A stretch of DNA of 64,000 bases, taken from NCBI GenBank assembly GCA_963576735.1, contig OY755174.1, positions 7,750,001 to 7,814,000 on the forward strand. Direction: 5' to 3'. Position numbers and translations under genes: made by a program. Below the pieces are notes generated by a model. The model worked only from the letters and a program-made list of their open reading frames with translations. It ran no database searches and had not been told where the DNA came from. Source of the DNA: Bedellia somnulentella. Lineage: Eukaryota; Arthropoda; Insecta; Lepidoptera; Bedelliidae. Below are positions 1-32,594 of the stretch, one piece after another; position 1 is the first letter of the stretch; every line of letters begins with the position of its first letter.

Positions 1-319
1 ACATGTTTTTTTTTCCTGTTGAGTGATGCGTATATAAAAAAATGGCTGGGGCAATTCTGCATTTTTCGTATCAGTAATCCGTTATTCGATATCTTGCATA
101 ATCGACTGAGTGCACTGAACGTTTCCCCATGTCTCTCAATAAGTTCGAATAAAGCATCATCTATTTAAAACGGCCTCACCCCTTTTAATTTCGTCTTTTC
201 TATTCTAGGAATAGCAGCTCCGATACCATTGTTCTTGCATTTATTCGACACGGGGTTAACTGGTGCCAGCTTTATATTATAAGTACTAAAAAATACTGCA
301 TTGTACCAAGTAATGCATT

Positions 320-21029
<20,710 letters not shown>

Positions 21030-21446
21030 GATAAGAAATCCGCGGCATTCAAGTACACACTATACACTTAAAACACTAAAAAAACTTATAATAACATTAA
21101 ATATTATCATAATTTCACTGCACTTTCACACACACACACTTTGCACAACCAAGCGCCATGTTGAAAAACAATTCAACATGGCGGTGTTTTTTTTTTTTCT
21201 TAAACATGTGCCAGCTCTGGACACAAATCTTTTGAGTAATTATGATTTTGGTCAAAATCGGTTTCGAACCGCACCTAACGAACAAAATGTCATTGTCAGT
21301 CAGTCACGGACAGACTTGCTTGAACTTTTTTTTTGTAACGAACAATGTATTTCAAAATTAAAATAACATAAAATTTTATTGTGTCGAGTAGAACTAATTC
21401 GTTTGCTTGTACTATAGTGTTGAAGTTGAATTGTGCCTTACCTAAA
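21030..21446. promoter_or_regulatory. Shared divergent promoter interval, Dot1L / rod
   Basis: Only 417 bp separate the two ATGs on opposite strands. Within it, CAACATGGCGG at about 21175 resembles a YY1-type core element, and no TATA box is obvious at a suitable position for either gene. A bidirectional promoter is inferred from geometry alone. Confidence 0.5.
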
Positions 21447-24400
21447 ATGCCTGAATATAAGGATGTGATATCAAAACAACTCGAAACATTGAGCTACTCA
21501 TCAGTCTCTAGAACTCATATAAATAGTTCTAAAATAGTGGTGGTTAATAAACCCAATTCAATAAATGTTTTTGGGATTGGACTTCACGATCAAAACAATG
21601 GAAATGATCAAAATTTCTTGATGGAGAGCGACATAATTGACACTATATTGCTAGAAAATAAATTATGGATAGTCCTTTCTAACGGTAAAGTAATGCTTAT
21701 TAACATTGAAGATAATACTAGAGCCAATGTTGAAATCGTCAATTTCTCTAGCTACAACATTCAAAGGGTGTCGATGGACATGCAGTATTTATATTTTACG
21801 ACTCTTAGTGAGGAAATACTTGCAGTGTCACATGAAGAAGTTTACAATAATGTTGATTTACCTAATGATCTTCAATTGACAGCAGTGAAATTAAAAGGCA
21901 ATCCAGCAGCATATGCTTTTAACATTGTTTCTCAAAATGGAATGAATCTTTTTTTAGAAGATGGTATCTTAACTGCAGAATGTCTACTAACGGGGCTTAA
22001 AAGTAGAGTTCCAGCATCTAACAACAATATATTTAAACATTTATGTCAGTGGGACAACCTAACTATACTTGCTGATGAAAAAAACATGTGGCTCTTTGAT
22101 TTGCATAAAAACAAGGTTGAGATGCTATTTCACCATGAAGGTGATACTTACTACCCTTTAGGAGAGAGTCAAAACAAGTTTTACTATATACTTTTCAATG
22201 ACAAGGATGTAAGTTCATTTTTGGTTTAATATTCTATGTCCATTTGATGTTCTATACTGCATATGATTCTTAAGCTCTATCAATTTGATAATAAGCTTGT
22301 GTATGTGCATAAACATTAACTTTTTGATTAAATCCATTTTTTTTATGTTGCACTGAGCACTATGTTATGTGAGTTTATTACCTCATAGTAAATGATGCTG
22401 ATGAGACAAACTATGTGGCATTTATGATTTAAGAAAGGCACTTAAATGTAAGCCCAATTCAGAATATGAACCCATCACAAGTCACAATTTATTATCTACT
22501 TTAATTTTATTCAACACAATCATTACAGTAGCTGTGTAGTGTTGGCTTAGAATAGCACTACCCCATTTCTACCCACGGATGATCGTAAAAGGCGACTAAG
22601 GGTATAGGGGCCTTATAAGTGATTTCTGGGCGATGTGGTTGGAGACCCGTCACCAACAATTATTTATTATTACCATCTTTTCCCCACTAAACTTCCAAAA
22701 ATGGCAGAGGAATGTCTCATTCCAAAGCTCTGCCTACCCCGTTGAGGGATTTATAGATGTGAGTATATGTATGTAATCATTACAGGTACAAAATGCTATT
22801 AAATTTGACCACATTTAAACAAATAAATTCTTTACTAATGAAAACATAAATACTTCAAGGCAAGAATTTTACATTTCAGGCTGAAATTCACAGCGTTTGT
22901 AAGCCTTCTCTGCATCCTACTGAAGATGGGGACACTATGCAAGGTGCCGCTGTTAAAGCCCACCCACAAGAAATGCTGAAATCTCAAGTAAGAACCCTGC
23001 TGTTAGATATGAGCTCATCTGATGCCAATCCAAAAGAAATCTTACAAAAACTGTCATCACTCTATCTGCAAATAGATGATTATAATTTCCTTATAGACAA
23101 TGCCTCAAAATGTTATCAATTTAATGATCAATTTAAAATGCTTCTTTATATTGTACAAAAGAGAATTTCAGTGTGCGAAAATGATAATATTGCAAAAAAA
23201 TTATATGATATCATGTATAAAATTGATTTGAAAGAATATATATGTTTTAGAGGATTAGAAAACTATAAAGATAACAATCTTTTTGAATTAGATTTTGTTG
23301 AACTTTGTTTGTTGTTTATAAAAAGATCTGATTTTGATTTAGCATCTATTTGTTGGATGAAACATTTCACTATTAGAGATTCATTGACCACTGAACAAAT
23401 AACTAATCTTTTAGAAGCCATACCTCAGAACACTAAACTAAGTGCCATGGTAGTATGGCTTAAAAACTTTGTGCCTTCATTGCTTGATGAGAATCCTTAC
23501 TGTGTAGATATATTTGTTAGATGGACCACAGAAAGAGTTTGTAATTTAGAAAAGTCATCTTATTGGCCAAAAATAGGAATTAAATTTATTGACGAGGTAA
23601 TGTTTATATTACAATCTTCAATGAAAACGATTCCCTTAAGACCAATTTCATTAGACGACCTTGATGTTCTTAAAGACCGGATTATTCAAATAACAGAACT
23701 GAAAGACAATTTTAAGATCAATATGTTGTTAGGAGAATTAGGGTCACACAATCCATCAGAAATAGCTATGGTTATGTTACACCGATGTTACACAGAAGAT
23801 CTCAGTAAGTTTCTAAAAGAGTATTTACCAATATTTACATCACGACATTTGTTTGAACTTGATGATATATTAAAATTGTACATTGAAAATGATGCCAACA
23901 GTGGGGGTGGCTGTATGGATGGCATGCGCTTGGGAATACTTCTTGATGCTTTCCGTTTGACAAGCACCAAACTAGAGTGTCTTCTTACTGTTTTGAAAAT
24001 ACTTGATGTACCATGGAATGATGAAATTAATAAAATAGCAGTCACAGCCGCCGCTCAAACAAATTATGATTTTACTTCTAATGATTCAGATCAAGTATTG
24101 GCTCAAAAAATATTGGAAGAAATTAAATTTGCTAAATTGAAAATTATTATGAAAAAATATAATTTGCCATCCAACTGTACTGATCATTTACTACTCATTA
24201 ATAAGATGACCAATGCATCTGTTGTAGATATTGATGATATAAAAGTTGTTATAGAAGTAGCATCCATTTACAAACATTATGCCAGTATTCAATATATTGA
24301 TAGATGCCTAAAAGATTGCAATACAAGGCAGGCCTTGGATTATTACTCAAATCTTTCAAAGCCAGACAGAAAAGTAATCATCAAATCCCTTTTAGCTAAG

Positions 24401-27400
24401 TATGAACACTCGGTTAAAAATATAACGCAACAGAAGTCATATGAAAGGTGCTACATAGACTTTTTCAAAGGAACTGAATCTCTTGATCAAATGCTTATAA
24501 CAAATATTGAAAACATGAACTATCTTAAAAACTCATATGAAGTCTGTTTAAGTATGAATGACATATTTAGTGAGAGGCCTCGAAATGAAACTCTAAAGAA
24601 AATATCCTTGAAGAATAAATCAAGGGTGTCCTGGTTTGCTGGAACTCATTTATCAGATGATATTATTCTTATTAGTCAGTTGCAGAAAGTATCTACCACT
24701 ACGCATGTGCGATCATTTGCAGAACAAGTGCTACTATTAGTCCATGGCAAAAATGTCTGCGATGAAGATATAGCTTCTATTTTAGTTACATTTTTTAATG
24801 ATGATAGCAATCTGCCATTTTTATCAGAAGCTTGTCATGTTTTTGTTCAATTACTATCCAACTGCAAAGAGGAGTTCATGTACAATTTAACTAGAATTTT
24901 GTATATAATAAATGGTTTAGTAAACAGTAATATTGTTATAAGAAATTTGGCTTCTACATGGAAATTTCATTACATTCACATACCCGTTACTGCTATTGTG
25001 TCTGATGTGGATGCTATAAAACTTTTTAAATCAAATGTAACAGATACGAACTACTCCGATCTACTTAATATTGCTAACATGGCAGATTTTACCCCAATTA
25101 GACTGATATCCAATCTTGCTATACAAAGTTACAATGATGAGAGTTTCGTAACTATAAAAGAGAGAATAGTCAAGAAACAAATAGCGAAAATTGGCATTTC
25201 GAATGAGTTAGATGAATTATATATAACTTGTCTATTACTCATGTTGAACGTAGCTATATCAACTGAGAGTAACCCAGATCATACGATGTTAGAATTACTT
25301 CGAGGACAAAGTGACTCGATAACACCCGTTCTTACGACTTATCTGTCGTTAGGCTTAGTAAGACGTATCTTTGATCTGCACACATTACCTGGTAATAAAG
25401 CTTCATTTTCACCTCACCAATTACTGAAATCGAAATATAACATAACCCCCTCTGATATTGCACTGCAAGACAACACAGAAGAGACTTCGGATGTAAAAAA
25501 TATACTATTCAATATTATTAAGCAACAGTCCCCGAGTATAGAGCTACTTAAAGATTTTTGTCGAACCCTCAACATAGCAATAGATGACGGTTTGTCACTG
25601 ATGCTTGTTGCAATGTTAACCAAATGGAATCTAGAGTACAAGCTACTGGAAGATGACTTGTGTCGCCAACATTTGAAAACCAGTAGCGACGAGCAAAAAT
25701 TAATTAAGGATTCTGCTGTAATCTTTAAAAGTATCAAAGACAAAACCTTCATTAAAGATATATTAACAGACTTTTGGAAAAATGGAGAAGTATCCTTGCA
25801 TGGACGCTTGATATCTATAAATTCTTATTTTTACGAAGTCTACCTGTGCATTTATAGTTTATTATTTGGTGCTACGTCAGATTCTAAAATAAATAGAAAC
25901 TTTTTCTTGCTTAATTTTCTAAAAGACTACCGAAGAAAGAGCTCTCCGCAACAATATGAATTCGAATCATTCTCTTTAAAAGGTGTTTTTCCTGAAATTG
26001 GGTACTATAGATTGCCATTCCATTTATTTATGCGTGACGATATGTGGTTAAATTTAAAATGTGAAATTACACTTGAAACATATGAAAAGTGGCTACCTGC
26101 TGTTGCCCTTCTTTCTCTCGATAATGATTTACAAATAGCTAAAGATATGATTTGCAGTAATGCTCTAAAACAGACTATGAAGTCACGAAAAGCTGATAGT
26201 ATAGAGCTAGAAGGAAAGGAAACCGAGCCATGGAGATTAACATCAAAAGAAGAGCCTCTTTTGCGAGCTGCTCATCGTTGTGTGACACATATTGCTAATA
26301 TGGAATGGGCTGGCGCCTGTTTGTTTTATGTTCTTCAAGGTTGCAGTCGAGGTGCTGACCAAGTCGCCGCCGCTCACCTTTGTTATCGATTTTCTAAAGG
26401 TTGGGATGACGTGCAACCTGGAAACCGTGCCGTTCGAAAAATGGAGCGGCTATACTCAACGCTCTCCACGCGCCATGCATTACATAAAATTGAGTGGGCA
26501 ATAGAAGACTTGGTACAGCTATTAACTGAGCCAACTCAACTTATACAAGCAATGTATCTTCATCCCCAGTTCATGGAAAAGATGGCTAGATATGATATTA
26601 ATAGCGCCATAAACGATATTGCTGATAAAAATGGAATAAATATTAGTTTAATCCGAATACAAATCTTGGAAAGTTTATTAGAAAAATCAAGTAGTAATGA
26701 CAGAGATAATGTGCCTTTGAACAATAAGGAGTTGATGATTGCAAAATTTATACTTAAGGCGACTTGTCCTAAAATGGGGGCCATTTACTTATCACGTATT
26801 GCATTTGATGATGAATCAAACTATAACAAAAATAAAAAGCTAAGAGCACTTCAGTGTCTCATGAGTGTAGTTGATCACGATACGGCACGGAAGGTAACTC
26901 CCCAACAATGCTATTCATTATGGACAGCGTTATTACAACTTTATTATATCATTAATTTTGAAAATTATGAAATGCCATGGGCAGTGGTTCCATTTGTGCA
27001 AGATAAAACAAGTTCTCTTGATCAAATACTCTGTGGAATAGGTAATAATGCAGACCGACTTAAACTGGTAGCTGAACTTGTTTATAGGTATGGTAGGACA
27101 CAAACCGTCTTTCATTTGGTAAAACTTTTATTAAGTAGAGGTTTATACGAAGAAATAATTCCTCTCCTTCAGAAAGTTCTTTCCCCGCCAAATGATATGC
27201 TTAGAGCCGCATGGCAAGCGGTATTATTAACTCCATTCAAAACCGCCGACTATCCGATGACTGATAGACAAAAAGTGAAATGTCTTCGAGCTATCAACCT
27301 TTTGCCATTATGTCCCCTAGTTCGTGATGAAGATTTAAAAGAAATCTGGAAATATTGCCTCAATTGTAAAAGTTTTGGTCTAGCATGTTTAGTTCTTCCT

Positions 27401-27556
27401 TACATGACTCCAGAAACACGTATTAGTTTATCTGAACTTAAAAGGATAGATCGGCGCAACTTAATAGCCAGTTTAAAAAATTTACATGCGGATACTTTTT
27501 TGGTTACTGGGGCCATGCATGTTATCGAAAATATGCCAAAAAGTGCAACAAGATGA
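21447..27556 (+). CDS. rod: Rough deal / KNTC1, RZZ complex kinetochore protein
   Basis: Coding exons are 21447-22208 and 22880-27556, joined in phase 0 across a 671-bp GT-AG intron that carries a short RTE-related element. The product is about 1812 residues, somewhat shorter than fly or human ROD (about 2090-2200). The N-terminal ~330 residues are beta-rich, as expected for the ROD beta-propeller. The long alpha-solenoid follows, with GYYRLPFHLF and GADQVAAAHLCYRFSKGW in the conserved ROD C-terminal region. ROD with Zw10 and Zwilch recruits dynein and Mad1 to unattached kinetochores for the spindle checkpoint. The start was chosen at 21447 (AAAATG context); upstream in-frame codons lack ATG. 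A poly(A) signal lies at 27676. Identity rests on recalled family features, not a search. Confidence 0.82.
22529..22774 (+). mobile_element. Short RTE-related non-autonomous element in the rod intron
   Basis: A 246-bp full-length member with exact 11-bp target duplication AATCATTACAG (22518-22528 and 22775-22785). It is inserted in the sense direction in the only coding intron of rod. Confidence 0.85.
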
Positions 27557-27675
27557 GTCTTTTTTTTCATAATTTTGTATACGAAAATCAGGTTTATAAA
27601 TAGTAATGCAGATTAAACTAACTTTAGTATTTTAAGAGAATATAGATTAAGAGATAATCGTACTATGTGTATAAA

Positions 27676-27681
27676 AATAAA
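27676..27681 (+). terminator. Poly(A) signal of rod
   Basis: AATAAA lies 120 bp after the rod stop codon. It is the first canonical hexamer downstream. Confidence 0.6.
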
Positions 27682-27709
27682 ACATTAACCCATTTACTGT
27701 TTTTCTTAT

Positions 27710-27715
27710 TTTATT
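27710..27715 (-). terminator. Poly(A) signal of ANKRD49
   Basis: AATAAA on the minus strand, 32 bp past the ANKRD49 stop. It lies about 30 bp from the rod signal, so the two convergent 3' ends almost meet or overlap. Confidence 0.6.
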
Positions 27716-27746
27716 ATATTTTTTATACATAAAATTATTATATACA

Positions 27747-30414
27747 TTATCTTACAAAAGGATTGCACGTGAAACTCAAATTTCGAATATATGATGCCGC
27801 TGGTAGGGTCATCTCAAATAAGGGAGCATATATACCGTGTCCGCGAGCAAGTTTCTCGGGGGTTTCGTCTGAGTTATTTCGTTTTTGAGCAATTAAAGTG
27901 GCGTCCTCTCTGAGTAGTATAACCAGTAATGTAGATTTACAATGTGAAACAGCAGACGCCAAATGCAACGGTGTTTGCTCTGCAATAAATGAATGTAACA
28001 CATTAAAACAGTTTGTAAATTCTTAAGCTAATAGAAATTTAAACTTTTTTTCTTATTTAGTCATGACTAAGGTAAGGTTTTAAAGGTAAGTTGGAATAGA
28101 AGATGGATCATTTATTTGAGAAACAGGGTACACAATATTTCAAGCAAGAGTATAGAGAAATAAGAAATACATCTACCTCAATAAGGGATAACCCAAACTT
28201 CGGAACTAAATATCCCTTGGTTATTTATTAAAGTTAGTTAATTAATAATGTGTTGCTGGCAGTTTCTAGCCACATATGTTTTTTTATTCAAAAAGCAAAC
28301 ATGATTGGCGCTTATAGGAGAGATAAGGAGTTCAAGATTTTCAAATAATATTTTACTGATTTTATAATCCAAAGGCTGTCTGAAAAATATCAGTTGGTTT
28401 TATTGATAAGACCGCCAATTGTATTTATTTTGTTATACATAACTTCTGGATAAATAATTCTTTTGTGATGTGTAGTCAAGATTAAATGTGATTATTCCAT
28501 TTGAATGATTGAGTGAGATGCTAAGGCTAAGCTGACCAATTTAATTCAACATTGCAAGGCAGATTATTATGAAATTCAGCCACATTTGGCTTTTTGTGGG
28601 CTCCATCACCAGAAGTTAAACAGGGGGCCCTCTGATACATACATACATATTTGTGTGATGTGACCCCTTATCACATGAATACACTGTCTAAGCAAAATGT
28701 GGTTACGCTGAACACCAGTTGACAATATAACGTGATGCTCAGTCGTATAAGTACCTCTGTCAAACCCCTTCAGTTATCTATGACATGAATGTTTGAGATG
28801 AATAAAACAAAAATTAATTTTTGACTTATAAAAACACTTACCCCCTTCAGAAATAGCATATGGGTCAGCAGATGCTGCCAAAAGTCTGGCAGCAGCAGCA
28901 TAATTATTCCAATTACAGGCAGAATGGAGGGGAGTCCAACCAAGTTCTGTTTTAGCGTCTACTTTAGCACCAGCACTCAATAGAAAACAAATTACATTTA
29001 AATGATTACTATAAGAAGCTCTATGAAGTGGAGTGTAACCGTCCGCATCACGTGCATGTACAAGACCTGGCTGTTTTTTAATAAGTTCCATGAGTTCATC
29101 CAATTCACCATTTTCGGCAGCCCATAAAACATGATCAATTGGGTTAGCTAAGAGAAAGAACAATGCTATTAAAAACAACATCAATGAAAGTAGATCATTC
29201 ATTATGAGACATAAATCAGATTTTTTACTATAGTCCATGTGTATGGAGAGGGGAATTTTCCTTTTACTTACTACTACTTCATTGTAACTGTGTTATTCTA
29301 TCAAGAGGCTAATTCCTATCACATTAGTATTGTAAACTGGCAAGATGTAAAAAGCAACTACAAATATGACCTGTAACAAATATCTCCGAATCTTTGTATG
29401 ATTATTGTAATGTTATACTACTTATGTAGGGCTGCCATCACTAAAATTGCCATTTCCAGAAAAACATTGCAAAAGTCCCCAACATTTGGGTGTTATATTT
29501 TTTTAATTTCCTCTGAAAACATATTTATTACATCAGAAATAAAAAGATCTTTATATGTGTTTTTTATTTAGTAATTTTTGCTAAGACTCCTCAAATGCAG
29601 GTATTTGTAGATGAATTTCTGATAAATGAAGGCCCAAGTTACCGTTATACAAATACTTCAGCCACTTTTCTAAAATCAGTGTATACATACTCACGCCGTT
29701 AATTCCCATTGGGGTAGGCAGAGACTATCAATTGCCACTTCGTACAATCCTGGCAAACCTCCCTAGCTTTGTACATGCTCTATTATTCTTCATACTTCGG
29801 ATGCCTGCCTTTTTAATCAGTTTATAAAAATTGGAAAATTAAGAATGATTGGTTATTTTTACCATCTTTTGAGGCTGAGGAAATTCTAATTCCTTAGCTC
29901 TGGCTACCCCTTCTAAGGATTTACATCCGTGAGTAAATGTATGTATGATTGGTGATGGACTTCCAACCCAATTATCACTTAAAAACCCTAATGTCACCCG
30001 CGGGAATAAATTAGGTATTATAAGCCGACACTACAGACCATTCACATTTATTTTTAATTATGTTCTGTTAGCATTGCTTGCTGTGAAGTGAGTCTAGTGC
30101 TCCGTGGTGTTCTTTGCTTTTTTCTGCTTTCGATATTATTATAAGGTAAATCATGCCGATAAGTATTCAGAGTAGCGCCAGAAAAATTGTCTTATGGCTG
30201 GAGGTAAAATAACTGTGAACGGACTGTACACATCAAAGAGTTTAATTTTCTTCTTACCCTTTGGGTTTTTTACAGCCTCCACTCCTTGATCTGCATCGTC
30301 CCAACCAGAAACGAACATTCCCGAAGTTTCGGGGTTACTTTTGTATTTCTCAATTTCATCCTTGATCTCTAGCAAAGATTTGGTGTTGAAACTTTCATCT
30401 TCAGAATCAGACAT
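27747..30414 (-). CDS. ANKRD49: Ankyrin repeat domain-containing protein 49
   Basis: Coding exons are 30414-30258, 29147-28842 and 27979-27747 (both joins phase 1; donors GTAAGA and GTAAGT, acceptors CTTAG and TGCAG). They give 231 residues, close to human ANKRD49 (239). The acidic N-terminus carries ETSGMFVSGWDD, followed by four ankyrin repeats: VLWAAENGELDELMEL, DADGYTPLHRASYSNHLNVI, ELGWTPLHSACNWNNYAAA and EQTPLHLASAVSHCKST. The C-terminal PEKLARGHGIYAPLFEM matches the end of the family. Ankyrin repeats mediate protein binding; a nuclear regulatory role has been proposed for the mammalian protein, and no enzymatic site is seen. Introns hold RTE and SINE debris. Confidence 0.9.
28575..28775 (+). 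repeat. tRNA-headed SINE, 5'-truncated
   Basis: The 3' half of the family (AATACACTGTCTAAGC, GAACACCAGTTGACAATATA, ACCTCTGTCAAACCCCTTCA) lies in ANKRD49 intron 2, antisense. Confidence 0.6.
29684..29822 (-). repeat. RTE 3'-end fragment
   Basis: Reverse complement of the RTE tail: CTCACGCCGTTAATTCCCAT, GGGTAGGCAGAGACTATC, then CTTCATACTTCGGATGCCTG. About 140 bp, in ANKRD49 intron 1. Confidence 0.75.
29866..30036. repeat. Two short RTE-related half-copies joined tail to tail
   Basis: 29866-29946 is the plus-strand 3' half (CTGAGGAAATTCTAATTCCT to GTAAATGTATGTATG). 29947-30036 is the minus-strand 5' half (TGGTGATGGACTTCC to AAGCCGACACTACAG). The order does not fit simple 5' inversion, so two insertions or a rearrangement is more likely. 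Confidence 0.5.
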
Positions 30415-30725
30415 TTTGGAGAATATAATAAGCAAGCGTTAGTTTTAAATATCAGTGATTTGAGTAAGGTATTTATCGGAAACCCAAAAAAATATTGAAA
30501 TGAAAAGTGAAAACAAATCTCTATTTACAAAACAAAACTACTTTTAAAAAACTGGTCCTGGATTCTAGACATTTGAGCCAAAATTACAAATTTTCAAGTA
30601 CCTACATGTAGGTAGATGAAAAGGTACGAAAAAGCCGGGTTTATCCAACTTACAAGTAAAATCTAACTTGGATTGAATTTTGTAGAGGAAAGGAAAAAGT
30701 ATTATCATAAAAAAGCTTTTTCCAC

Positions 30726-31539
30726 AATTGGCCTAGACCTCGCTTTTATAACATACCCTTTTTATATTATAAATCGATAAAGAACATCAAACTAAACAAC
30801 TTTACCCATGGAATGCCTATCTAAAATATTGTAATTTTCAAAAAAAATATAATAATTAAAAATTGTCGTACCTAGTTCAAACTGAGAATGTATAGAACGA
30901 GAATCTTTGCTTCAGTGAAAATAAGAAATAAAAAAAAACATTTGTTCTATGCTTTTCGCTCTGTAAACAAAAATATAACTTCTTTCGGTATTTTCCAGTT
31001 GTATTGATCGTCGTTGAAAAATAATATCATGAAAATAAACCGGTAAGCGAGCGATTGAACTGGAAAATATAGAATTCCTATCTAAAATATTGTAATTTTC
31101 AAAAAAAAAAGATAATTAAAAATTGTCGTACCTAGTTCAAACTGAGAATGTATAGAACTAGATAATAAAAAATAATACATAACATAACCTCTTTCGGTAT
31201 TTTCCAGTTCAATCGCTCGCTTACCGGTTAATTTTCATGATATTATTTTTCAACGACGATCAATACAACTGGAAAATACCGAAAGAAGTAATATTTTTGT
31301 TTACAGAGCGAAAAGCATAGATCAAATGTTTTTTTTATTTCTTATTTTCACTGAAGCAAGGAATCTCATTCTATACATTCTCAGTTTGAACTAGGTACGA
31401 CAATTTTTAATTATTATTCTATTTTGAAAATTACAATATTTTAGATAGGCATTCCATGGGCAAAGTTGTTTAGTTTGATGTCCTTTATCGATTTATAATA
31501 TAAGAAGGGTATGTTATAAAAGCGAGGTCTAGGCCAATT
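30726..31539. mobile_element. Foldback (long inverted repeat) element
   Basis: Arms 30726-31069 and 31199-31539 are near-identical reverse complements, with scattered mismatches and a few 1-bp indels. The outer ends read AATTGGCCTAGACCTCGC. The 129-bp centre includes a third, partial copy of an arm segment (31072-31160 repeats 30813-30900). There is no coding frame and no clear target duplication. It starts about 310 bp upstream of the ANKRD49 start codon. Confidence 0.85.
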
Positions 31540-32569
31540 TAACATATTTTTTTTTAATACTGCCAACTGTGTCTTGGTGCTTAATATTTAAGCCTTGTTC
31601 AATATGTATAATAAAAATTTGCTCCTCGCAGCTAATTTTTTCTCTCTTGATCGCTAACATATCACTTTGGATAAATACACAATACATTAATTAACTGTAT
31701 CTCAGCGCCAAGAAAAAAAACCCGAAAAGAATAAATTTTTCATGTTATACTACAATACTATTGTTTCCCCAACTATTTCTTTCATTAGAAAGAAAGAGCC
31801 CTTTAGGCCTGCCATAAATCTGTAGCAAAGACGCAGGAAAAAACATGAAATTCAACGGTTCCAGGAGTGCATTGCTCATATACCTATTGTTAGTTTTCTT
31901 GAGGCGACTTTAACGTAAAACGAATATGGTCGTGTAGTGACGAGACGACTAAGTTAATCAGTCTCCTGTCTGTTTCCTTAGGTGCCGTACAACTTGCGCC
32001 ACAACTAGGGTTACTGGGCTTAAGTGATTGCTTCTATTATCATATCAATATCCACTAGTGGCTGCGACATCGTTGATTCCGATATTAGCATTGGCTTGAG
32101 GTGTGGTTATAAAGACCGATTATTGCTTTTGCATAAATATTTATTCTGTAAACTTGGAACGGGTATTTTAATGGAGCAAATTAATTAATTTAACCTCTAG
32201 ACAAAGTTGAGCCGAGTTTAAAGTTCCTTTCTCATATTTTTTCTCATATTCATTATATGGCTGTTCGTTAGTAATTTTACATGTTTGTAGGTACAAGAAT
32301 GCACCTACCACACCACCATGATTCTTTCATTCATCATCAAATATTTGTTAGTCGGTTGTCTTTTGTTGTTAGATTCGTGATTTTACAATTCTTGATACAC
32401 TTATTAGTGTGTAGGCAGTTAAAATATACAATTTAATAAGGGCTTTTTTATTTTTCTCGCTTTTGTTTTATATTTTACTAGTTAGCAAAAATAGGCAATG
32501 TTCGAATAAAATAAATTATTCTTTATCTACAACATATAAATAAGAATATGCTTTTATATAGTTATTACA

Positions 32570-32575
32570 TTTATT
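32570..32575 (-). terminator. Poly(A) signal of DDX51
   Basis: AATAAA on the minus strand, 19 bp past the DDX51 stop codon. Confidence 0.5.
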
Positions 32576-32594
32576 ATAAGTATAACGTCAATAT

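Larger units (their letters stand above)
30415..32594. other. Intergenic region ANKRD49 - DDX51
   Basis: Contains the ANKRD49 upstream region, the foldback element at 30726-31539, and then about 1 kb (31540-32560) of AT-rich DNA in which I recognise no gene or repeat. Confidence 0.7.
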
